From Oscillospiraceae bacterium (lineage in GTDB: Bacteria; Bacillota_A; Clostridia; Oscillospirales; Ruminococcaceae), in contig JAFPQL010000147.1 in the NCBI GenBank assembly GCA_017414145.1, positions 1 to 21,966 on the forward strand: a stretch of DNA of 21,966 nucleotides. Reading direction: 5' to 3'. Each line of letters starts with the position of its first letter. The stretch's first letter is position 1. The notes below the pieces were generated by a model, which saw nothing but the letters and a program-made list of their open reading frames with translations, was not told the origin of the DNA and did not search any database. Positions 16,025 through 21,966 of the stretch are shown here, piece after piece. The position numbers and the translations under genes are program-made.

Positions 16025-16848
16025 ACATCGGGATCATCGGCATCGGCAGCATGGGCAGAATGCTGCTGGAACAGTTTTCCGCATCCGGCATGACGGACGC
16101 GGCGCATTTGTTCGCGGCAAACCGGAGTCCGGAGAAGCTGCGGGCGGTTTCCGGCCTCTGCACCGTATGCGGCAGCAACCGGGAGGCTGCGGAACGGGCG
16201 GAGATTCTGTTTCTCTGTGTCCGGCCGGCAGACCTGCGGACCGTGCTGGAGGAAATTGCGGGGAGCGTCCCGCAGACGGCGCTGACCGTTTCGCTCAACG
16301 GCAGCATTTCCTTTTCGCTGATCGAGCGCTGCCTGCCCGGCAGACGGCTGGCGAAGGCGATTCCGGCTGTGACGGCGGAAATCAACCGCTCGCAGACGCT
16401 GATCTGCTGCAATGACCGCGCCTCGGCGGATGACCGTGCGCGGCTGGCGCGGCTGTTCTCCTGCATGGGCAGCGTGATGTTCCTGCCGGAGCGGGAAATG
16501 GGCATGGGCGCGGAGCTGGTGAGCTGTATGCCGGGATTTCTCGCCGCGATCTGCGAGGAGATCTGTCGGGCGGCGCGCCCGCACACGGCACTGACCGACC
16601 GGCAGATTGCGGATATGGTCACGGAAACGCTCTGTGCGACCGGTGAGCTGATGCGCGCAAAGCAGATGTCATTCCGCGAGGTGATTGACCGCGTGGCGAC
16701 AAAGGGCGGTATTACCGCGGAGGGTACGGCTGTGATTGCGGAACAGTTTCCGGCGGCTGCGGAGGAGATGTTTCGCAGGACGCTTGAAAAACGACGCATC
16801 ACGGCGGAACACGCAGAACGGTTGTTCGATGGCGTGGAGGTGCGCTGA
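16021..16848 (+). CDS. Pyrroline-5-carboxylate reductase family protein (ProC/ComER-like)
   Basis: This 275-residue protein has an N-terminal Rossmann domain with GxGxxG (G7, G9, G12 in IIGIGSMG) and a second-strand Asn-Arg (ANRSPEK). Its C-terminal helical dimerisation domain contains RVATKGGITAEG, which corresponds to the SPGGTT region of ProC. ProC makes proline from P5C with NAD(P)H. The changed SPGGTT region makes the ComER-like branch, of unknown reaction, at least as likely. It overlaps rluD by ATGA, a typical translational coupling. Confidence 0.8.
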   Translation: MNIGIIGIGSMGRMLLEQFSASGMTDAAHLFAANRSPEKLRAVSGLCTVCGSNREAAERAEILFLCVRPADLRTVLEEIAGSVPQTALTVSLNGSISFSLIERCLPGRRLAKAIPAVTAEINRSQTLICCNDRASADDRARLARLFSCMGSVMFLPEREMGMGAELVSCMPGFLAAICEEICRAARPHTALTDRQIADMVTETLCATGELMRAKQMSFREVIDRVATKGGITAEGTAVIAEQFPAAAEEMFRRTLEKRRITAEHAERLFDGVEVR

Positions 16849-16849
16849 A

Positions 16850-17341
16850 ATGGCAGAGGTCATTTTGATCTGCGGGAAAATCTGCTGCGGCAAGAGCACC
16901 TATGCGCAGACGCTCATCCGCGAACGGAATGCGGTGCTGCTCTCTGTGGACGAGCTGATGCTGACGGTCTTCGGGCAGGATGCCGGCGCCGCACACGATG
17001 CGTATACCGCGAGGATTCAGGCGTATCTGCTTGGAAAAGCCGCGGAGCTCGCTGCGCACGGCGTTTCGGCGGTGCTGGACTGGGGCTTCTGGACGGCGCA
17101 GTCCCGCCGGGAGGCGAGGGACTATTTTGCGGCGCGGGGCATTCCGGTTTCGCTTCATGTGCTGACGCTCTCCGACGGAGAATGGAATGCGCGGATTGAA
17201 CAGCGCAATGCCGCCGTACAAAGCGGGCAGGTGCAGGCATACGCCGTCGATGAAGGTCTGCTGAAAAAATGTCAGGCGCTCTTTGAGGCGCCCGCGCCCG
17301 GCGAAGCGGATGTGCCGGTGCCTGCGAATCAGGAAGGATAA
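16850..17341 (+). CDS. P-loop ATP-binding kinase-like protein
   Basis: This small 163-residue P-loop protein has Walker A GKICCGKST (9-17), a possible catalytic Asp-Glu at 34-35 (SVDELM) and a hydrophobic strand before DWGFW. It resembles the AAA_33 group of small-molecule or nucleotide kinase-like proteins (the zeta-toxin/chloramphenicol phosphotransferase type of fold), but I do not recognise a specific function. The frame is open back to 16736; ATG 16850 is chosen because GGAGG (16836-16840) ends 9 bases before it and because the P-loop then sits at the very N-terminus. It starts one base after the ProC-like stop. Confidence 0.78.
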   Translation: MAEVILICGKICCGKSTYAQTLIRERNAVLLSVDELMLTVFGQDAGAAHDAYTARIQAYLLGKAAELAAHGVSAVLDWGFWTAQSRREARDYFAARGIPVSLHVLTLSDGEWNARIEQRNAAVQSGQVQAYAVDEGLLKKCQALFEAPAPGEADVPVPANQEG

Positions 17342-17353
17342 AGGAGTCAATTC

Positions 17354-18193
17354 ATGAGCAATTCCCGCCCGTATGAAGGGCTTGCACTGATAACCGATCT
17401 GGACGGCACCCTGCTGCTGCCCGACAAGACCCTCTCCCCCGCCGATGCGGCGGCGATTGCGGATTTCCGCGAAAAGGGCGGCATCTTCAGCATCGCAACC
17501 GGCAGAGGCATTCAGGCGACGAGAGAATTTCTCGATCTGCTGACGCCGGATTTTCCGGCGGTGATGTATAACGGCGCACTCGTCTATGACGCGCAGGCGG
17601 AGCGGCCGGCGTATACGGCGCAGCTTCCGGCGCAGACCGGCGCGCTGCTCACCGAGCTGATGCGGGAATTCCCTGCGGTCGGCGCGGAGCTGCTGGATCT
17701 CTCCGGCGTCTATGTCATACAGGACGGCGAATATGAGCGCAGACACCTGTCGATCACGCATCTGCCGGTCGTGCTGCGCCCGCTGGACGACATGAACCCC
17801 GCCGCCTGCATGAAGGCGCTGTTTGCGGGCTCGCCGGAGGACATTGACCGGATGCTCCGCTATGTGGAGGACGAGCGGTTTTCCGTTGTCAATTTCACGC
17901 GGTCGCACACATGGTTTCTGGAGATTCTGCCGCATCACACCAACAAGGGAACGGCGCTTTCGCGCATCCGGAAGATGCTCCCCGCCGGAACGGTCATCGG
18001 CGCGACCGGCGATTTTGACAACGACATCGCCATGCTGGAGGAGGCCGATTTCTCCGGCTGTCCGGCAGATGCGCAGGAGAGCGTGCAGCGTGCCGTGCGC
18101 GGCTGTGCCGGATTCATCGGCACAAAAACCTGCGCCGACGGCTTTTTTGCGGAGTGGATCACGGCGTTTCTGCGGTCTGTGCAGCGCGGCTGA
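17354..18193 (+). CDS. Cof-type HAD-IIB hydrolase
   Basis: This is a 279-residue haloacid-dehalogenase phosphatase of the Cof/IIB class, expected to dephosphorylate small phosphometabolites. Motif I is DLDGTLL with D15 and D17, motif II is SIATGRG, motif III is the Lys of HTNKGTAL, and motif IV is GDFDNDIAML. The C2-type cap lies between about residues 80 and 190. The start follows AAGGAG with 7-base spacing. It is the last gene of the lspA-rluD run and converges on the Nudix gene. Confidence 0.9.
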   Translation: MSNSRPYEGLALITDLDGTLLLPDKTLSPADAAAIADFREKGGIFSIATGRGIQATREFLDLLTPDFPAVMYNGALVYDAQAERPAYTAQLPAQTGALLTELMREFPAVGAELLDLSGVYVIQDGEYERRHLSITHLPVVLRPLDDMNPAACMKALFAGSPEDIDRMLRYVEDERFSVVNFTRSHTWFLEILPHHTNKGTALSRIRKMLPAGTVIGATGDFDNDIAMLEEADFSGCPADAQESVQRAVRGCAGFIGTKTCADGFFAEWITAFLRSVQRG

Positions 18194-18199
18194 AAAACA

Positions 18200-18224
18200 G
18201 AAAAGGAGAGCCGAAGCTCTCCTC
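18200..18224 (-). terminator. Terminator between convergent HAD and Nudix genes
   Basis: A perfect 7-bp stem, GGAGAGC/GCTCTCC (18205-18211 with 18216-18222), encloses four bases. Read on the minus strand, the loop is C(UUCG)G, the extra-stable tetraloop, and is followed by TTTTCTGTTTTT, making it a good terminator for the Nudix gene 9 bases after its stop. On the plus strand it lies 11 bases after the HAD stop with only a weak T-rich tail (TCTTCC), so it may work in both directions. Confidence 0.75.
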
Positions 18225-18232
18225 TTCCCTGT

Positions 18233-18655
18233 TCACATCATGTGACCGTTCTGCCGGATGGCAGCGCGCGCTTTGGTGACAATGGTCTTGTCGTTTTCGT
18301 AGGTCAGCAGGCTGTTCGCACGGACGATATCGACCCACCGGATTTCGGCGATCTCCTCTTCCTGCGGCACGAAATCGTAGTTCCGTGCAAGCGCGAGAAA
18401 ATAAACGACGATTTTCTGCGTGTCGCGTCGCGGGGAATAGGTCACGGTCTCCCGGAAGGTCTGATCGAGAATGACATCCAGACCTGTTTCCTCTTTGATT
18501 TCACGCCGCGCAGTCTCCAGTTCGGTTTCATCTCCCTCTACATGATCCTTTGGAAACGACCAGTGGCCGCTGTTCACATGTTTAATCAGCAGAATCTCGA
18601 TGTTGCCGTGAAACCGCCGATACACGATCGCGCCGCAGGATTTTTCATGCAGCAT
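18233..18655 (-). CDS. Nudix hydrolase (Ap4A-hydrolase-like)
   Basis: This 140-residue Nudix protein begins SCGAIVYRR and carries WSFPKDHVEGDE plus REIKEETGL (51-59). These match the Nudix box Gx5Ex7REUxEExGU except that its first Gly is Asp (D37). The WxFPKxHVE context is typical of bis(5'-nucleosyl)-tetraphosphatases, which split Ap4A into ATP and AMP. Metal-binding E52, E55 and E56 are present. The start follows AAAGGAA on the minus strand. It has its own promoter and terminator and lies on the strand opposite to its neighbours. Confidence 0.85.
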   Translation of the reverse strand: MLHEKSCGAIVYRRFHGNIEILLIKHVNSGHWSFPKDHVEGDETELETARREIKEETGLDVILDQTFRETVTYSPRRDTQKIVVYFLALARNYDFVPQEEEIAEIRWVDIVRANSLLTYENDKTIVTKARAAIRQNGHMM

Positions 18656-18703
18656 TCCAAAGTTCCTTTCCGTTATGGATTGTGATGGGTACTTGTTGAT
18701 TCC

Positions 18704-18732
18704 ATTATATCACAGTTTTCCGGATTTGTAAA
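18704..18732 (-). promoter_or_regulatory. Promoter of the Nudix gene
   Basis: On the minus strand, TTTACA (18732-18727) and a perfect TATAAT (18709-18704) are separated by 17 bases, with a TGn extension before the -10. It lies about 50 bases upstream of the Nudix start and points away from the DUF1015 gene. Confidence 0.85.
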
Positions 18733-18785
18733 CACCCTTTTTTTATCGGATCTCAAGCGGAGTGTTCCGCAGAAAGGATAAATTT

Positions 18786-20051
18786 ATGAAACAGTTTGAG
18801 AAAACAGCCTTCAGTGCAGCGGATATCCTGCTGCCCCGTCCGGAGTATCTTTCGGAGGCATGGGCGGTCTGCGCCTGCGACCAGTATACCGGCGAGCCCG
18901 CATACTGGGCGGAAACCGATCGTCTGGTCGGGGACAAGCCTTCCACGCTCCGTCTGATTCTGCCGGAGGTGTATCTGGAAGACGCGGATGTCACGGACCG
19001 CATTGCGAAGATTCAGCAGGCGATGCGCGACGATCTGTCCGCGGGCATCTTCCGCGAGCTGCATGACGCGATGGTATATGTCGAGCGCATCCAGAGCGAC
19101 GGCAAGTGCAGAGCGGGTCTGGTCGGCAAAATTTACCTCGAACAGTACGACTATTCCAAGGGCTCTGACACGCCGGTCCGTGCGACGGAGGCGACGGTGG
19201 CAGAGCGCATTCCGCCCCGTATGCGCATCCGGCGCGGTGCCGCAATGGAGCTGCCGCACATCATGATTCTGCTGGACGATGCGGAAAAGACCGTCATCGA
19301 GCCGCTGGCGGACGGAAAGGACAGCATGGAGCTGCTCTATGACACGAAGCTGATGCAGGGCGGCGGTTCTATCCGCGGCTGGCTGGTACCGGCAGCAGAG
19401 CAGAGCCGCATTCTGAATGCGCTGACGGCACTCGGCGACAGTGCGCGCTTTGAGGCCGGCACGGCACCGCTCGTTTACGCGATGGGCGACGGCAACCACT
19501 CTCTGGCGACGGCAAAGGCATTTTATGAGGAGTGGAAGGCGGCAAATCCCGGTGCGGACACGGCGAACGCGCCGCAGCGTTACGCGCTGGTCGAGCTGGT
19601 GAACCTGCACAGCCCTGCGCTGGAATTTGAGGCGATTCACCGGATCCTCACGGAGATTGACGCGGAAAAGCTGCTGGCCGATATGACGGCAGAACTCGGA
19701 CTGACGGAGGGCGCATCGGATGCGGCACAGCAGTTCACGGTGATTCTGAACGGCAGACAGACGGTTTACGCGGTGACGAAGCCGTCGTCGAACCTGACGG
19801 TCGGCAGCGTACAGGGATTCCTGGACGGCTGGCTCAAGGCAAACGGCGGAAAGATCGACTACATTCACGGCGCGGAGGTTGTGGCGTCGCTGGCAAAGGC
19901 GGAGCGCAGCATGGGCATTCTGCTGCCGGATATGCAGAAATCGGAGCTGTTCCCGACGGTCATCAAGGACGGGGCGCTGCCGAGAAAGACCTTCTCGATG
20001 GGACACGCAGCCGACAAGCGGTTCTACATGGAGGCGCGGCTGCTGGGGTAA
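18786..20051 (+). CDS. DUF1015 family protein
   Basis: This 421-residue protein matches the DUF1015 family, whose members share a ParB/SerK-like fold and are often encoded near serine-metabolism genes; the biochemical role of bacterial members is not settled. Visible hallmarks are ILLPRPE near the start, the ACDQYTGEPAYW motif, LPHIMILLDD and the GDGNHSLATAK motif (G234 to K244), which resembles a nucleotide or catalytic loop. No ser genes are next to it here. ATG 18786 is supported by AAAGGA ending 7 bases upstream. No clear promoter is visible in the divergent gap with the Nudix gene. Confidence 0.88.
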   Translation: MKQFEKTAFSAADILLPRPEYLSEAWAVCACDQYTGEPAYWAETDRLVGDKPSTLRLILPEVYLEDADVTDRIAKIQQAMRDDLSAGIFRELHDAMVYVERIQSDGKCRAGLVGKIYLEQYDYSKGSDTPVRATEATVAERIPPRMRIRRGAAMELPHIMILLDDAEKTVIEPLADGKDSMELLYDTKLMQGGGSIRGWLVPAAEQSRILNALTALGDSARFEAGTAPLVYAMGDGNHSLATAKAFYEEWKAANPGADTANAPQRYALVELVNLHSPALEFEAIHRILTEIDAEKLLADMTAELGLTEGASDAAQQFTVILNGRQTVYAVTKPSSNLTVGSVQGFLDGWLKANGGKIDYIHGAEVVASLAKAERSMGILLPDMQKSELFPTVIKDGALPRKTFSMGHAADKRFYMEARLLG

Positions 20052-20079
20052 TCTGAAGCCCGTATTCCTACAAAATAAA

Positions 20080-20108
20080 GGCGCCGCCGGTGGATATCCG
20101 GCGGCGCC
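20080..20108. terminator. Strong GC hairpin after the DUF1015 gene
   Basis: GGCGCCGCCGG (20080-20090) pairs perfectly with CCGGCGGCGCC (20098-20108) around a 7-base loop. The plus-strand side has no T-tract. On the minus strand it is followed by CTTTATTTTG, so it may also end transcription of the small membrane protein gene. Confidence 0.55.
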
Positions 20109-20324
20109 TCAGCTTGTCGAAAAAGGTATCGCTCCGCGATGATTGATATTGGGCTCCGCCCAAACCCGCCAAAGGGACAGTGTCCCTTTGGAATCTCGCT
20201 TTTTATAAAATGGCAGAAGATATGTGCTTTTGATACCACGCCTTAAAAATGGGATTCTGAAGGGCTGGCAGCCCTTAAGCGGGAGTTTGAGGGCAGCGCC
20301 CTCAATTTCAATCCGGCGGCGCCT
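20096..20324. repeat. Intergenic array of short perfect palindromes with flanking direct repeats
   Basis: This is a gene-free convergent gap. Five perfect palindromes follow one another: ATCGC-TCC-GCGAT (20128-20140), TTGGGC-TCC-GCCCAA (20149-20163), an 11-bp stem around AAAGGGACA/TGTCCCTTT (20169-20191), AAGGGCTG/CAGCCCTT (20260-20276) and TTGAGGGC/GCCCTCAA (20287-20305). The block is bounded by a 14-base direct repeat, ATCCGGCGGCGCCT (20096-20109 and 20311-20324). The second copy could also pair with the left arm of the hairpin at 20080. No open frame or recombinase is present. Confidence 0.7.
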
Positions 20325-20334
20325 TCCGGTACGC

Positions 20335-20769
20335 TTACTTTTCCGGCTCCCGGATCGGGGGAAGCAGCGGCAGCGGCTTTCTGCGGAGCAGCTTGTCCCG
20401 CAGACCCGCAAACTGCTTTTTTGTCACATAGAGCAGCAGACGCAGCTTTCTGCGCAGCAGCATCACCGTGCGCTTGTCCTTCGGGAAGAGCAGCCGCATG
20501 ATCAGCATTGCCAGACCGAAGGTCAGCAGCTTTTCCGGCGTGCCCGGCGCCCAGAGGATGCCGAGGTAAATCAGACCCGTATTGCGCAGCCACGGAATGT
20601 GCAGCGCCGTGCCGAAGCCTGCCGCACAGTATGCCCAGCCGTTTGTGAAAAACCATGCCACGGCAACCGAAATCAGCAGATGCGGATTTGTCAGCGCCTT
20701 GATCCACTGGCGGCGCTTGCGGTGCTTTCTTTTTTGCTCAGGTGTCATGTTTTCAGTGTGTTTTTTCAT
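20335..20769 (-). CDS. Small two-helix membrane protein, function unknown
   Basis: I do not recognise this 144-residue protein. It has a basic N-terminus (MKKHTENMTPEQKRKHRKRR), two hydrophobic segments (about residues 32-56 and 67-90, the latter with LGILWAPGTPEKLLTFGLAML) and a strongly basic C-terminal part with KDKRTVMLLRRKLRLLL and a proline-rich end. The charge pattern suggests both ends lie in the cytoplasm. The frame extends upstream to 20838, but ATG 20769 is supported by AGGAGG on the minus strand with 7-base spacing. It converges on the DUF1015 gene across the palindrome array. Confidence 0.7.
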   Translation of the reverse strand: MKKHTENMTPEQKRKHRKRRQWIKALTNPHLLISVAVAWFFTNGWAYCAAGFGTALHIPWLRNTGLIYLGILWAPGTPEKLLTFGLAMLIMRLLFPKDKRTVMLLRRKLRLLLYVTKKQFAGLRDKLLRRKPLPLLPPIREPEK

Positions 20770-20809
20770 GATGTTCCCTCCTCTTGTCTGTCCTTGTCCT
20801 TCTGCTATC

Positions 20810-20838
20810 AGTATACCACAGCAGCGGTGAAGAAACAA
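20810..20838 (-). promoter_or_regulatory. Probable promoter of the small membrane protein gene
   Basis: On the minus strand a TGG-extended TATACT (20815-20810) lies 17 bases from a weak TTGTTT (20838-20833), about 40 bases before the ATG. Confidence 0.6.
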
Positions 20839-20882
20839 GTGGCAAAATCATGAATTTTCTCTGAATATTTTGCGCGGCGGGC

Positions 20883-20912
20883 ATGAAAAAAAGCAGAGCG
20901 CCGCTCTGCTTT
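20883..20912 (-). terminator. Terminator of the candidate small RNA
   Basis: AAAGCAGAGC/GCTCTGCTTT form a 10-bp stem with a GGC loop (minus strand), followed immediately by seven T. On the plus strand the tail is TTTGAAAAT and no plus-strand gene precedes it, so the minus strand is the functional direction. Confidence 0.8.
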
Positions 20913-21002
20913 GAAAATAAAATGAGGTCAAATCAAAATGTGTAGAACAAAAGAAAGGAGACAACAAAACGAGTGAAAATAACGAAAACATTATTTATCA
21001 CC
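20883..21002 (-). ncRNA. Candidate small RNA, about 120 nt
   Basis: A near-consensus promoter at 21037-21009 predicts a start near 21002. A terminator hairpin of 10 bp with a 3-base loop (20912-20890) is followed by seven T (20889-20883), all on the minus strand. No ribosome-binding site plus gene lies between; a 47-codon frame crosses the terminator without a Shine-Dalgarno sequence. The RNA would be U-rich and mostly single-stranded up to the terminator. It carries GUCUCCUUUCUUUUG, which includes CUCCUUUCU, the exact complement of AGAAAGGAG ribosome binding sites. That layout is typical of Hfq-type base-pairing RNAs. The family is unknown to me; function is inferred. Confidence 0.6.
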
Positions 21003-21008
21003 AAGTCC

Positions 21009-21037
21009 ATTATACCCGAAATGCCCTGAACAGTCAA
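21009..21037 (-). promoter_or_regulatory. Promoter of the candidate small RNA
   Basis: On the minus strand, TTGACT (21037-21032) and TATAAT (21014-21009) match sigma-A consensus at 11 of 12 positions with 17-base spacing. It points away from nifJ. Confidence 0.8.
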
Positions 21038-21111
21038 CTACTTTTTCGGATTTTTTCCGCTCGCCGCCGGATTTTCGTCAGTTTGCACAAATCGCCCTTT
21101 ATAGTTTAGTT

Positions 21112-21180
21112 GATTTCGATGCAGCCGACGGACAGTCCGCGGATACTGTCCGTCCGATTCGTGAAAAATCATCGAAAATC
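21112..21180. promoter_or_regulatory. Nested inverted repeat between divergent promoters
   Basis: A perfect 10-bp inverted repeat, GACGGACAGT (21127-21136) and ACTGTCCGTC (21145-21154), has an 8-base centre and lies 37 bases upstream of the nifJ -35. An outer pair, TTTCGAT (21114-21120) and ATCGAAA (21171-21177), surrounds it. No T-tract follows on either strand, so a protein-binding operator is more likely than a terminator. The regulator is unknown. Confidence 0.5.
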
Positions 21181-21191
21181 GCCGGAATGCC

Positions 21192-21966
<775 letters not shown>

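Noticed and set aside
20096..20324. CRISPR array
   Set aside because: The palindromes differ in sequence and spacing; there are no identical repeats with regular spacers and no cas genes.
20828..20990. 47-codon minus-strand frame crossing the small-RNA terminator
   Set aside because: No Shine-Dalgarno sequence before its ATG, and it reads through the hairpin and U-tract, so it would not be translated from the terminated RNA.
20973..21029. Tiny plus-strand frame (GTG start, 18 codons) after AAAGGAG
   Set aside because: No plus-strand promoter upstream, 12-base spacing and no conserved motif; the same bases are better explained as the anti-SD part of the minus-strand RNA.

Overview
The window looks like chromosomal core sequence from a GC-rich Clostridia member close to Ruminococcus (Oscillospiraceae). 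Four things point there: the order miaB - ylbF/ymcA-like - mutS - mutL - miaA - hfq; a SepF/DivIVA division cluster running into lspA and rluD; a one-piece pyruvate:ferredoxin oxidoreductase of a strict anaerobe; and sigma-A promoters with TGn-extended -10 boxes. I do not name a species. No rRNA, tRNA, CRISPR array, transposase or phage gene is visible.

Layout. 1-299: gene-free, GC-rich hairpin repeats, then a consensus promoter for an SDR oxidoreductase (300-1073) with its own terminator. 1137-10557: a repair and tRNA-modification block: miaB, a cysteine hydrolase, a YlbF-family protein with a C-terminal Cys cluster, mutS (split by a 1-nt frameshift), mutL, a second cysteine-hydrolase-like gene lacking the nucleophile, a GNAT acetyltransferase and miaA. 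10535-10920: hfq, with its promoter inside the end of miaA. 10936-14370: HlyD-like membrane protein, yggS, sepF and divIVA, closed by a terminator. 14470-18193: lspA, rluD, a ProC/ComER-like reductase, a P-loop kinase-like protein and a HAD phosphatase, tightly packed and partly overlapping. 18233-18655 (minus): a Nudix hydrolase with its own promoter and a UUCG-loop terminator. 18786-20051: a DUF1015 protein. 20052-20334: an array of short perfect palindromes. 20335-20769 (minus): a small membrane protein. 20770-21291: a regulatory region. 21292-end: the start of nifJ, cut by the window edge.

How the genes work together. MiaA and MiaB act in sequence on A37 of UNN-reading tRNAs, and YlbF/YmcA proteins are linked to RNA processing in Bacillus. 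MutS and MutL form the mismatch-repair pair. YggS, SepF and DivIVA form the usual division-associated neighbourhood, here without ylmG and ylmH.

Most worth a second look: (1) a candidate ~120-nt small RNA on the minus strand (about 21002 to 20883), with a near-consensus promoter, a terminator ending in seven U and a single-stranded anti-Shine-Dalgarno stretch, divergent from nifJ and in a window that also encodes Hfq; (2) the hydrolase paralogues bracketing the ylbF-mutS-mutL block, one of them an apparent pseudoenzyme; (3) the mutS frameshift; (4) the hairpin-array intergenic element. All coordinates, residue numbers and motif matches were read by eye; no alignment or database search was run.
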